Shown piece by piece: positions 9,251 to 18,137 of a DNA stretch of 64,000 bases. Source of the stretch: Isosphaeraceae bacterium (GTDB taxonomy: Bacteria; Planctomycetota; Planctomycetia; Isosphaerales; Isosphaeraceae); contig BPJS01000001.1 of the NCBI GenBank assembly GCA_026004735.1, positions 1,364,001 through 1,428,000 of the forward strand, in the 5' to 3' direction. Position numbers and translations under genes: made by a program. A model generated the notes under the pieces. The model had not been told where the DNA came from. It saw only the letters and a list, made by a program, of their open reading frames with translations, and made no database searches. Numbering within the stretch: position 1 is the stretch's first letter; the number at the start of each line of letters is the position of its first letter.

Positions 9251-10927
9251 GTGCTCTGGATTGTCGCCTGCCTGCTCGCGGTACAGGACTCACCACCGGC
9301 CCACTTCGAACCCCACCCGGCCGAAGCGGCCATCGACGAGAGCGGCCTGCTTGAACACATCGCCGTGCTTGCCTCCGACGGGTTCGAGGGCCGCGCTCCG
9401 GCGACCCGCGGCGAGGAGCTGACGGTTCTCTACCTGATTGACACGTTCCAACGACTCGGCCTCGCCCCGGGCAATCCCGACGGATCGAATATCCAGAAGG
9501 TGCCTCTGGTGGGCTTTACGACCGAGGCGAAGGGAACCTTGCGTGTCGGCCAGACCACGATTCCGCTCGACCGTCCGGACGCCTGGGTGGCCGTCTCCCG
9601 TCGTCAGGTGCCCGAGATCGAGGTTACCGACTCGCCGCTGGTTTTCGTCGGCTATGGCGTCGTCGCTCCGGAGTACGAGTGGGACGACTACAAGGGGATG
9701 GATCTCCGGGGCAAAACGCTCGTCATGCTGGTGGGTGATCCTCCGGTACCCGATCCGGACGACCCTTCGCGGCTCGATGAAGCGACCTTCAAGGGTCGGG
9801 CGATGACCTACTACGGTCGCTGGACCTACAAATACGAGATCGCCGCCGAAAAAGGCGCTGCGGCGGTTCTTCTCATCCACGAAACCGACGCAGCCGGTTA
9901 TCCCTATTCGGTCGTCACGGGCAGTTGGGGGCGGGAGAATTTTGATATCCCCAGTGCCGATGGCCAGGCGGGTCGGGCCGCGATCGAGGCCTGGATCTCC
10001 AGCGCGACGGCCGAGGCCCTCTTGAAAGCCGCCGGTCAGGACCTGGCCGCGCTCAAGGCGGCCGCGCTCCGGCGCGACTTTCGGCCCGTTTCGCTCGACG
10101 CTACCCTGACGGCCACGGCCCGTAATACGATCCGACGCGTCGAATCGCGCAACGCGCTGGCCCGCCTCGAAGGCGTTGATCCCGTCCTGAGCCGCGAAAC
10201 GATCGTCATCACCGCGCACTGGGACCACCTCGGTCGTGACGATTCCCTCCCGTCCGACCCGATCTACAACGGAGCCGCCGATAATGCCTCGGGTGTCGCT
10301 CTCATGCTCGAACTGGCCGAGGCGCTGACGCGTACTCAACCGCGTCCCCGGCGATCGATTCTCTTTCTCGCCGTCACCGCCGAAGAAAAAGGGCTGCTCG
10401 GCGCCCGCTTCTACGCCGACAATCCGCTTTACCCTCTGGCCTCGACCATCGCCAACATCAACCTCGACGTCATCAACCTTTGGGGCCGGACCACCGACAT
10501 CACCTCCGTCGGTCTCGGCCAGACCACGCTCGATGACCTGCTTGCCGAACTAGCTGCTCAACGAGGCCGAACGCTCGTACCCGACCCCGAACCGGAAAAG
10601 GGAATGTACTACCGCTCCGATCACTTCGAATTCGCCCGCGCCGGCGTCCCGGCCCTCAACGTCAAGGGCGGCATCCAATACCTCGGCAAGCCCAAAGACT
10701 ATGGCCGGCAGGTCCGCGATCATTACACCGCCAACGACTATCACAAGCCGTCCGATGAGGTCAAACCCGATTGGGATCTCGCCGGCGCCGTCGAGGACGG
10801 CCGGCTGCTTCACGCCCTGATCCTCCGCCTCGCAAACGACCTCAAACGCCCGGATTGGAAGCCTGGAAGCGAGTTCAAAGCCAAGCGCGATCGAATGCTC
10901 GGCCGTCAGCCCTCTTCCCAACCGTGA
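9251..10927 (+). CDS. M28-family zinc aminopeptidase, exported
   Basis: A 558-residue protein starting with GTG at 9251, with a short hydrophobic N-terminus (LWIVACLLAV) suggesting export. The C-terminal half has the co-catalytic zinc site of M28 peptidases: His323 in HWDHLG, Asp344 in AADNASG, Glu378/Glu379 in TAEEKG, Asp406 in NINLDVIN and His458 in SDHFEFA. The middle has a PA-like insertion (about residues 130-270), as in membrane-type M28 enzymes. Such enzymes remove N-terminal residues from peptides outside the cytoplasm. The stop overlaps the GTG start of the following glycosyltransferase by the sequence GTGA, so the three genes from here to 14708 are probably one operon. The exact substrate cannot be read from the sequence. 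Confidence 0.88.
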   Translation: MLWIVACLLAVQDSPPAHFEPHPAEAAIDESGLLEHIAVLASDGFEGRAPATRGEELTVLYLIDTFQRLGLAPGNPDGSNIQKVPLVGFTTEAKGTLRVGQTTIPLDRPDAWVAVSRRQVPEIEVTDSPLVFVGYGVVAPEYEWDDYKGMDLRGKTLVMLVGDPPVPDPDDPSRLDEATFKGRAMTYYGRWTYKYEIAAEKGAAAVLLIHETDAAGYPYSVVTGSWGRENFDIPSADGQAGRAAIEAWISSATAEALLKAAGQDLAALKAAALRRDFRPVSLDATLTATARNTIRRVESRNALARLEGVDPVLSRETIVITAHWDHLGRDDSLPSDPIYNGAADNASGVALMLELAEALTRTQPRPRRSILFLAVTAEEKGLLGARFYADNPLYPLASTIANINLDVINLWGRTTDITSVGLGQTTLDDLLAELAAQRGRTLVPDPEPEKGMYYRSDHFEFARAGVPALNVKGGIQYLGKPKDYGRQVRDHYTANDYHKPSDEVKPDWDLAGAVEDGRLLHALILRLANDLKRPDWKPGSEFKAKRDRMLGRQPSSQP

Positions 10928-12960
10928 ACCCAGGTCGTCCCGTCTGGCACCGCGCCGCCGCTCCTATTGCCGGACTGCTGATCCTCGGATCGGTCGCCGC
11001 CGGCTGGTGGCTCGAGTATCAGGCTGCCTGGTTCGACCCCGCCTTCGCCACCCTTACCCGCCTATTTGACGAACCGTCCACCGTCGCCCGCATCCGCCTC
11101 CCCACGCAGACGGCCGTCGCCCGCGCCTTGATCCCTCTGAGCCTCGTTGGGGTGGGCCTGTTGCTTCTGGCCCTTCCTCGGCTATCTCCCGGGTCACGGA
11201 GTGTGGCAGCACTGCTTGTACTGGGATGGTTTGTGCGTGCCGGATTCTGGATCGTCGCGGGAAACCTTCCCCTGGTGCCCGGCGATAGCTCCCATTACAT
11301 CGAGGTGGCGCGATCGGTCTACCGGGGCGAGGGACCGGTCAAACACTACGTCGAGAGCTTCTTCGTCGACTACACCCGACATGGAATCCTAGAAGGCCGC
11401 GGCGTGCTCGACGACTGGGCCACGCCGCTTTGGGCCTACGTACTCGCCGCCGCCTACCGGCTGACGGGCGTCGTGCCCGGCGAATCACTGGAAGCGACCT
11501 TCGCCGTGGCCAAGGCTACCAGCCTGCTCCTTAACTGGTTAACCCTACCGATTCTTTATGTCTTCGCCTGCCGCTGGTTTGAACGCCGTGTGGGGCTGGC
11601 CACCCTCGCCTTGGCCGCTATCCTGCCGGTCCATGCGCTGTATGCAGGAACCGTCCTTCGGGAGAGTCTGGTGGGCCTGACCTCGCTGGTCGCCGTCGCC
11701 GCCCTGGTCGAGACCTGGCGCGGCCGAGGCCGGGGGGCTTGGGCCTGGTCGCTGCTGGCGGGATTCGGCGGCGGTCTGGCGATCCTGGCTCGCAACACCG
11801 GCCTTGCGCTGATCGCCGCCGCGTGGTTCTACGCAGCGCTCGGTCCAGGCCGGCGACGCTGGGGACCGCTCGCGCTCGTCGCGATTTTAATCCTGGCCAC
11901 CATCGCTCCCTGGGCCTGGATCACCTACCGCGAGTATGGCGAGCCATTCTTCACCTACACGAAGTATTATCCCTACAACTTTTCGTGGACTGTCCATCAT
12001 TACGACCGTGGCAACACCCGGCCTGATCAATTCTTTCGACCGGAAAACCTGGGCGGCATCGTCGAGGCCAAGATCAAGTCGCTGGGAATCGTTCCCGCCT
12101 ATACGGCCATTATCCTCGGTCTTCCGCTCGCTGCTGCGTTTCTCCTTCGACTCCTCGACAGGCGCCGCTCGGTTCGAACGGCGTCAGGCGGAAATCGAAC
12201 CGACGCTCCACGGTCTTCCGAGACGCGAGGGCCGCAACCGTCCGCGTCCTCACACCCGGATCCGGTCCCGACGGCCGACGCCCCCTGCACGCTCCCGACG
12301 GCTGACGTCGATCGTCTGGCACTGGTCGTTTTTCTTGCCTTCTGGCTCGCCACGCTCGTCCAGATTGCCGACGTCACCCAGGTGCGCCAACTCGGCCGTT
12401 ATTATCTGCCGGTCTACCTCCTGATGCTTCCGACCTCGGCCGCTGGGCTGGTCGAGTGGGCGGACCGTCACCTCCGCCGTCGCGCCTTACCCGCGCTGGC
12501 TCTGACCCTCACCGCGGTGCTCTGGTCAGGCCCCGGCTGGGCCTACGATTTCACCTGGTATGGAAGACCGTTTCAGGCCCGCTGGCCCGCCCTGGCCGAG
12601 GCTGGCTCCTGGATTCGCTCCCACCCGGACCAGGTTCCTCTCGACGCCCGGATCCTGACCTGGTTTCCCTGGGAACTTCGTGTCACTTCCGACCGCGCTA
12701 CGATCCTCTTTCCCCGCGCTCTCGAAGGGGGCGCTTACGAATGGCAACGCCTGCGTGACGTCATCGCCCGCTACCGCCCCACCCACGTCCTTTGGGGCTC
12801 GTTCGAGCCGATGCCCGAAACCGATCCCGAAACCCTCGGCCGCTACCTGGAGGCGCTCCGCTCCGATCTCGGTCTGACTGACAACCAACTCCTCCACAGC
12901 TCGCCAGCCGGAACTCCCCACCCAGTCCGGCTCTATCGCTTGCCCCGGTTGCCCGGATGA
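10924..12960 (+). CDS. Multi-pass membrane glycosyltransferase (PMT/ArnT-like, GT39/GT83 type)
   Basis: I place the start at the GTG at 10924, which overlaps the stop of the M28 gene (GTGA). An upstream ATG at 10771 would lie inside that gene. The product is 678 residues with about ten hydrophobic segments. An acidic motif follows the first segments (PGDSSHYIEVARSVYRGEG), as expected for enzymes that use lipid-linked sugars at the outer face of the membrane. A soluble C-terminal part of about 130 residues follows (TWFPWELRVTSDRATILF). A proline/serine-rich cytoplasmic loop near residues 415-460 interrupts the membrane part. It overlaps the next gene by ATGA. The two neighbouring enzymes of this type probably act in glycan or lipid decoration of the envelope. 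The sugar donor is unknown. Confidence 0.75.
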   Translation: MNPGRPVWHRAAAPIAGLLILGSVAAGWWLEYQAAWFDPAFATLTRLFDEPSTVARIRLPTQTAVARALIPLSLVGVGLLLLALPRLSPGSRSVAALLVLGWFVRAGFWIVAGNLPLVPGDSSHYIEVARSVYRGEGPVKHYVESFFVDYTRHGILEGRGVLDDWATPLWAYVLAAAYRLTGVVPGESLEATFAVAKATSLLLNWLTLPILYVFACRWFERRVGLATLALAAILPVHALYAGTVLRESLVGLTSLVAVAALVETWRGRGRGAWAWSLLAGFGGGLAILARNTGLALIAAAWFYAALGPGRRRWGPLALVAILILATIAPWAWITYREYGEPFFTYTKYYPYNFSWTVHHYDRGNTRPDQFFRPENLGGIVEAKIKSLGIVPAYTAIILGLPLAAAFLLRLLDRRRSVRTASGGNRTDAPRSSETRGPQPSASSHPDPVPTADAPCTLPTADVDRLALVVFLAFWLATLVQIADVTQVRQLGRYYLPVYLLMLPTSAAGLVEWADRHLRRRALPALALTLTAVLWSGPGWAYDFTWYGRPFQARWPALAEAGSWIRSHPDQVPLDARILTWFPWELRVTSDRATILFPRALEGGAYEWQRLRDVIARYRPTHVLWGSFEPMPETDPETLGRYLEALRSDLGLTDNQLLHSSPAGTPHPVRLYRLPRLPG

Positions 12961-14708
12961 CGACGCTCGCCGCAACATCCACCGACGCACGCTCAGTCGA
13001 TGCCGCCTGGTTTGGCCTCTTGGTTGCGTGGATCGCCTGCGCTTGGTGGCGCGCTCATACCTTTGCGCCGACCCTGATCGAGCGCACGGGCCTGCCAGCA
13101 CTCTGGCCAGTCGTCTCCGGACGAACCGAACCGCTCGACTGCGACGAGGCCGCCTACGCCTACATGGGCCGCCGCCTCAACGCCGGCGCGCGGCTTTACC
13201 GCGACCTGGCTGAAAATAAGCCCCCCTTGGGATACGCCCTGTTCGCTCTGGCCACGCGGCTGGGCGGCGCCTCCGAGTGGACGGTTCGACTCATGCCGTT
13301 GCCCCTGGTCTGGGCCACGATGTTCGCTCTCTGGTGCTGCGCTCGCCTGATCGCAGGGTCCTGGGCAGCGATCCTGGCCGCCTTCCTCTACGTCCTGCTG
13401 GCGACCGATCCGTATGTCTACGGCAACAGCATGCAACTCGAGCAGGCGATCAATCTAGCCCATGCGGCGGCCCTGGCTGCGCTGGTTGCCTCGCGCCGGC
13501 GGCCCGGCCTGCTCTGGCCCTCACTGGCCGGTGCCGGCGTCGGGGCGTCGACCCTGATCCGACCGACGGCCATCATCCTCTTGCCAGTCCTGTTCCTCTT
13601 GCTGCCTCGGTTACGGAGCGGCTCGATCGGACACCGTATCCGGCCCGCTCTCGCGTCCGCCCTGGGTTTTGCTGCCGTTGTCTCGGCGTGCGTCGCTGTT
13701 CTGGCGGCACAGGGGATTCTCGCCGAGGCCTGGGAAAACACCGTGGTTGCCGCACGCGCATTGGTCGCCGAGACGCCGGCCCCCCCCTACGCCCCTCCGG
13801 CCCTGATCCGCTGGCTCACCGGCAACGCCGACCCCCGTGATGGCCGCTTGCCCTGGCCCTTCGGCTCGACCGACTGGCTGGTCTGGTGGGGCCGCGGCGC
13901 CTGGCCCTTATGGCTCTTCTCGACGGCCTCCCTGATCGGTTTGGCCTGGAAGTCACCCCCCGGCGACCCGCGTCGCGCCATTGGCGCCTGGACACTGGCC
14001 ACCGCCGTCCAGGTCGTCCTTCCCGGACAATACTGGCACCATTACTATCTGCTCCCGACGCCGTTTCTTGCCTTGGGAACGGCGGTGGCCCTGGCCGATG
14101 TGATCAAGCCACCACGCCGGCTTGGCTCTCTTTTGATTCTGACGATCGGCTCGCTGGCGACTTTCGGCACGCTCGCGATCCAGATTCGCGATTACCTGCT
14201 CGTCCCCGCGTCCGAGCTGACGATCCGCTATAAGGGCGGCCGCCAGTGGGTTGCCCTCCGCGACTTGGGCACTCAGCTCGGCCACCGCGCCCGCGGTTGG
14301 GGCGAGACCGGGCTTCAGGTCTGGGGCTGGCAAAGCCCGCTGTACGTCTACTCGGGCCTCGACGCCCCATCGCGCCACTTCTTCAACAACGACCTGGTCA
14401 AAGCCTATATCGACCGCTCCCACCCCCTTGTCGATCGTTGGAAGGCCGAACTGATGGCCGACCTCCATCGCCGACCGCCGGCCTTCGTCTTTTGCGGTGA
14501 TCGGCCGTTCGCAACGCTCCGGGACTGGCTCCGCCAAAACTACGATCCCTCCAGCCTGCTACCGCCCAGCCCGACCGGCCAGGGCCTCTGGACCCGCCGC
14601 GGCCTTCCTCAACTCAGCCCCGCCCCGCGCCGTATGCTCCGCGTCAGCGACGAGCGACGCCGACTGCCTCAGATCGACGACTCCGCGCCGCCCGCAACCA
14701 CCCGGTAG
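12957..14708 (+). CDS. Multi-pass membrane glycosyltransferase (ArnT-like)
   Basis: A 583-residue integral membrane protein translationally coupled to the preceding glycosyltransferase (ATGA overlap at 12957). The sequence LDCDEAAYAYMGRRLNAG after the first transmembrane segment matches the acidic catalytic loop of ArnT/PMT-type enzymes, and ENKPPLGYALFALATRL is the usual following motif. A C-terminal soluble part contains WGWQSPLYVYSGLDAPSR. The enzyme should transfer a sugar from a polyprenyl-phosphate carrier on the periplasmic side. Its 3' end overlaps by 40 bp with the convergent GT4 gene on the other strand. Confidence 0.77.
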   Translation: MTTLAATSTDARSVDAAWFGLLVAWIACAWWRAHTFAPTLIERTGLPALWPVVSGRTEPLDCDEAAYAYMGRRLNAGARLYRDLAENKPPLGYALFALATRLGGASEWTVRLMPLPLVWATMFALWCCARLIAGSWAAILAAFLYVLLATDPYVYGNSMQLEQAINLAHAAALAALVASRRRPGLLWPSLAGAGVGASTLIRPTAIILLPVLFLLLPRLRSGSIGHRIRPALASALGFAAVVSACVAVLAAQGILAEAWENTVVAARALVAETPAPPYAPPALIRWLTGNADPRDGRLPWPFGSTDWLVWWGRGAWPLWLFSTASLIGLAWKSPPGDPRRAIGAWTLATAVQVVLPGQYWHHYYLLPTPFLALGTAVALADVIKPPRRLGSLLILTIGSLATFGTLAIQIRDYLLVPASELTIRYKGGRQWVALRDLGTQLGHRARGWGETGLQVWGWQSPLYVYSGLDAPSRHFFNNDLVKAYIDRSHPLVDRWKAELMADLHRRPPAFVFCGDRPFATLRDWLRQNYDPSSLLPPSPTGQGLWTRRGLPQLSPAPRRMLRVSDERRRLPQIDDSAPPATTR

Positions 14709-15811
14709 CGCTCTCTCAGATTGAGCATGATCGCGTCCCAGGACTGCTGCTCCGCATAGCTACGCGCCGCCCGCGCCATCCGGCTCCGCAACTCCGCGTC
14801 ATCGACGAGCCTGAGCAGACGCTCCGCCATTCCGCTCGGTGGTTCTTCCGAACCGACGAGCAGGCCCGTCTCCCCATCCCGCACGGTCTCGGCCGGTCCG
14901 CCCGCGGCCACTGCGACCACCGGCAACCCCGCCGCCATCGCCTCCAGCACCACATTTCCGAACGTCTCGGTGCGACTCGCAAACGCAAACAGATCGCACG
15001 CCGCGTAGTGATCCGCCAGATCCTCTCCGGAGCGGTAACCCACAAATGCGGCTGCCGAACCGAGCCGATTTTCCAACTCCGGCCGCGCCGGCCCGTCACC
15101 GACGATCAGCAACCGCACCCGATTCGGCCTCTCCAGCGCTACGTGCCGCAAGGCCTCTCCCAAAAAAGCCACGTTCTTCTCAGCCGCAATCCGGCTCACA
15201 TGGCCGATCACGACCACGTCGTCGGCGATCCCCAGCGCCTCGCGGACGCGCGACCGCCCCGGACGGTCCGGTCGGAATAGTACCGCGTCCACGCCCCGCG
15301 GCCACAACTTCAATCGCTCAAAACCGCGGGCCTCCAGCGACGCCATCGAGATCCTCGATGGCACATACGTTTCCCGGGTCCGATTGTGAAACCACCTCAA
15401 ATAGCGCCAAATCAGGCCGGCGAGCGGCCCAACTCGGTAGTGTTCGCCATACTGGTCGAAATTCGTATGAAAGCTTGAAACGAGCGTCCACCCCCGCCGC
15501 AACCCACCCCGCAAGACCGCCAGTCCGAGCGTCGCCTCCGTGGCGATGTGAACCACGTCGGGTCCGAATTCCCGAATCGCCGATAAGACCCGCCCCAACG
15601 GCGGCAAAGGCAGATATAACTCCGGATAAAACGGCGGATGGCAGCACGGTACCGCCACGTCCGGCGGCTCAACACGCACTCCCGGATACTCCGGCGCCAC
15701 GAGCTGCACCTGATCACCGGCCGCCCGCAATACCCGGACAAGCTGCTCCAGAGTCCGCGAAACTCCATTAACCTGCGGTAGATACGTCTCCGTCACCAAC
15801 GTAATCCGCAT
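14669..15811 (-). CDS. GT4-family glycosyltransferase
   Basis: A 380-residue GT-B fold enzyme. The N-terminus (MRITLVTETYLPQVNGVSRT) with downstream VSSFHTNFDQYGEHY is typical of the GDP-mannose-dependent mannosyltransferase (MgtA/PimB-like) and sulfoquinovosyl-transferase branch of GT4. The nucleotide-sugar site follows: GVDAVLFRPD near 215, IGHVSRIAAEKN near 250, and the E-x7-E-like segment FASRTETFGNVVLEAMAAG near 320-335. It acts in the cytoplasm on lipid or polysaccharide acceptors. It lies just after the sulfatase gene on the same strand (141-bp gap) and converges on the membrane glycosyltransferase. The sugar specificity is unproven. Confidence 0.85.
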   Translation of the reverse strand: MRITLVTETYLPQVNGVSRTLEQLVRVLRAAGDQVQLVAPEYPGVRVEPPDVAVPCCHPPFYPELYLPLPPLGRVLSAIREFGPDVVHIATEATLGLAVLRGGLRRGWTLVSSFHTNFDQYGEHYRVGPLAGLIWRYLRWFHNRTRETYVPSRISMASLEARGFERLKLWPRGVDAVLFRPDRPGRSRVREALGIADDVVVIGHVSRIAAEKNVAFLGEALRHVALERPNRVRLLIVGDGPARPELENRLGSAAAFVGYRSGEDLADHYAACDLFAFASRTETFGNVVLEAMAAGLPVVAVAAGGPAETVRDGETGLLVGSEEPPSGMAERLLRLVDDAELRSRMARAARSYAEQQSWDAIMLNLRERYRVVAGGAESSI

Positions 15812-15952
15812 CGGCCTTCGATCCTGTTGTCCGGAGTGCGGGCTGCCGGAACCTCCGGGCTGCCGCAGGCCGACTCAGGCTAGCGCTTGGCGTGTGAAGA
15901 ATCGAGGGGGACCTGCCCTTAGGATCGATCGGGCCGCTGCCTCGCTTGGTGC

Positions 15953-17926
15953 TCAATGCCGCAATTGCTCCCTGAGACTCCGACGAAACGCCTCGATCCG
16001 AGCCGCTTCGCTCGGGTCGCCCGATCGATTCCGCTCCTCGGCCGGGTCAGTCGCCAGCTCATAGAGCTGCTCGCTGCCATCGCCCAGCTTGATGTACGTA
16101 TGCCGTTCAGTGGCCAGGGCCTGCATCGGACCTCGCGCCACCGGCGCGCGCGCCCGGACCGGCTTGCCCGGTTTGGGGCGGATCCCCAAATCGGCTTCGG
16201 AAAAGACGGGCGACTCATCGTCCAGCCCGGACGCGTCGGGCCGCTCCCAGAATCGCGCCAGCGAGCGACCCGGAAAGACCTCGCGATCCTCCAGCCCCAC
16301 CAGCTCCGCGATCGTCCGCGGAATTTCGCGGGTGTTCACCGCCCGGCCGATCCGAGCCGGCGTAAGCCCCCGCGATCGCGGCGGCAGAACCACGAGCGGC
16401 ACGTCAATCAACGGCCGGTACAGCGAATGACCGTGTAGGTAGAGATCGTGTTCTCCCAGATGCTCCCCGTGATCCGAGGTGATGATGATCCAGGTCGAGT
16501 CGGTCAGCCCGCGCTGGTCCAATTCCGCGATCAGCTCGCCCAGCGCAAGGTCGAGATACGCAAGGCAACTGTCGTACGCATCGATCATCAGTCGACGGGT
16601 TTCCTCCGAAACATCCCGCCGCGCGACGCGGTGCCAATTCCTCAGCGCGTCGACGTGATTGGGATCCCCAGCCGCCCCAAACGGCGTGATTTTGCCCGGT
16701 GGGACGATGTACGGGTCGTGCGCGTCCAGATAATTCAGAAACACAAAAAACGGCCGATCATCACGTCCCAGACCCGTCTGATCCAGCCATGTCAACAGGT
16801 GGCGATTGATATCCTCAGCCTGCTTGCGAACGCCGAAATCGCCCGCCCGAGTATGCGACCTCAACCCCAGCCACCCCAACACCCGACGCCCCAACTCCGC
16901 GTTCCGCAACACCTCCCGAACCGAGACCCCGTGATGCTCCGGATAATCCTCAAAGTGCACGAATCCCCGATGCAGCCCATACCACCGATTCAAGTAGTAC
17001 ATATTTGAGACAAAGCCCGCCGTCGCATAACCCCGCGAGCGCAATTGCTCGGCGAGGGTTGGATATCGGCCATCGTAGGGAGCCTTTTCGCTCACCTCGA
17101 CTTCGTGCGGCCAGCGCCCTGTGAAGAGTGTCGCATGGGCCGGCAGTGTCCACGGCGCCGGCGACCGGGCGAAGTCGAAGACAATCGCCCGCTCCCGCGC
17201 GATCCGGTCTAGATTCGGCGTCGTCGGCCGACCATATCCGTAAAGACTCAGATGGTCGGCCCGGACCGTGTCCAGCACGATCAGCATCACGTTCTCCGAG
17301 GAGTCTCCCGCCGGCACAAGTTGCGCCAGCTCCCGCCCCTCTCCCTTCCACGCGCGTTCCTGCTCCCAGACAAACCGCCCCGTCAGCAGCATCAGCCCGA
17401 CCGGCAGCGTCGTGCACATCATCCCAGCCAGGCGACGACCGCGCCGGACTGCCAAGGCCGAACCTCGCGCCGCCAGGCCCACCGCCAGGGCAGCGCTGGC
17501 CCCGCTATGGATCGCTTTGATCGGCCACAACATCGCCAGGCCGAACAAGCTCAACATCAAAAACCAGAGCGGACGGTCGCTTAGCCGGTTTCGACCCGCC
17601 ACCAGCCCCACCAGACCCAAAGCCAGGCCCGCCGCCAAAAACACGCCCAGATTTGCCGCCGGAATCATCCACACATACTGCCGGTTCAAATGTAGGACGC
17701 CGGACGCCGCCGGTCCCTGCAACCGCCCTCGGATCAGCAAGACTGTGATCTCGACCAGTCCGGTCGCCAAGCCGCACCATGCCGAAACAGCCAAGACTTC
17801 CCAGAGCCTCGGGCAAAAACGCGACCGCACTTCCGCTTCGGTGGCTGTGCCAACCCGCTCCAGCCGCCGAAACAACGGGATGCGCCTCAATCCGCCGCCA
17901 GCCCGCCCCTGTGCGTCCTGCCTCAT
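15953..17926 (-). CDS. Membrane-anchored sulfatase-like hydrolase with Thr at the nucleophile position
   Basis: A 657-residue protein. About 200 N-terminal residues contain several transmembrane segments (VLAVSAWCGLATGLVEITVLL, AANLGVFLAAGLALGLVGLV and others), followed by an alkaline-phosphatase-superfamily domain. Metal-binding motifs are visible: VLDTVRADHLSLYG near 230, and SDHGEHLGEHDLYLHG near 480. The nucleophile region reads APWTLPAHATLFTG rather than the C/S-x-P-x-R of true sulfatases. The enzyme would use Thr, as lipoteichoic-acid synthase and phosphoethanolamine transferases do. It may therefore be a phosphotransferase or phosphodiesterase of the envelope rather than a sulfatase. 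It is divergent from the metacaspase gene and probably co-transcribed with the GT4 gene downstream. Confidence 0.8.
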   Translation of the reverse strand: MRQDAQGRAGGGLRRIPLFRRLERVGTATEAEVRSRFCPRLWEVLAVSAWCGLATGLVEITVLLIRGRLQGPAASGVLHLNRQYVWMIPAANLGVFLAAGLALGLVGLVAGRNRLSDRPLWFLMLSLFGLAMLWPIKAIHSGASAALAVGLAARGSALAVRRGRRLAGMMCTTLPVGLMLLTGRFVWEQERAWKGEGRELAQLVPAGDSSENVMLIVLDTVRADHLSLYGYGRPTTPNLDRIARERAIVFDFARSPAPWTLPAHATLFTGRWPHEVEVSEKAPYDGRYPTLAEQLRSRGYATAGFVSNMYYLNRWYGLHRGFVHFEDYPEHHGVSVREVLRNAELGRRVLGWLGLRSHTRAGDFGVRKQAEDINRHLLTWLDQTGLGRDDRPFFVFLNYLDAHDPYIVPPGKITPFGAAGDPNHVDALRNWHRVARRDVSEETRRLMIDAYDSCLAYLDLALGELIAELDQRGLTDSTWIIITSDHGEHLGEHDLYLHGHSLYRPLIDVPLVVLPPRSRGLTPARIGRAVNTREIPRTIAELVGLEDREVFPGRSLARFWERPDASGLDDESPVFSEADLGIRPKPGKPVRARAPVARGPMQALATERHTYIKLGDGSEQLYELATDPAEERNRSGDPSEAARIEAFRRSLREQLRH

Positions 17927-18137
17927 CCTCGGAAATCCTTTCCCAGGTTCACTCCTCCGCTCCCTCGCTGACCGAGCCTGCGGGCCGAACCTTAATCACT
18001 TGGCCGATCGAGGCCAACATCACCTTGGCTCAGCTCGAGCGACGAATGTGCAGGCTGGGGTCTCTTGGCAATTTGGGTGGTCTGTTACAGTGGCTCGACC
18101 GATTCAGTTCTGCTGGACGATAGCGGAAGGACACGCC

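Noticed and set aside
17268-18137. Long open frame extending the metacaspase gene upstream
   Set aside because: It mirrors the divergent sulfatase gene, contains no family likeness and lacks a ribosome site. The caspase fold begins exactly at 18138.
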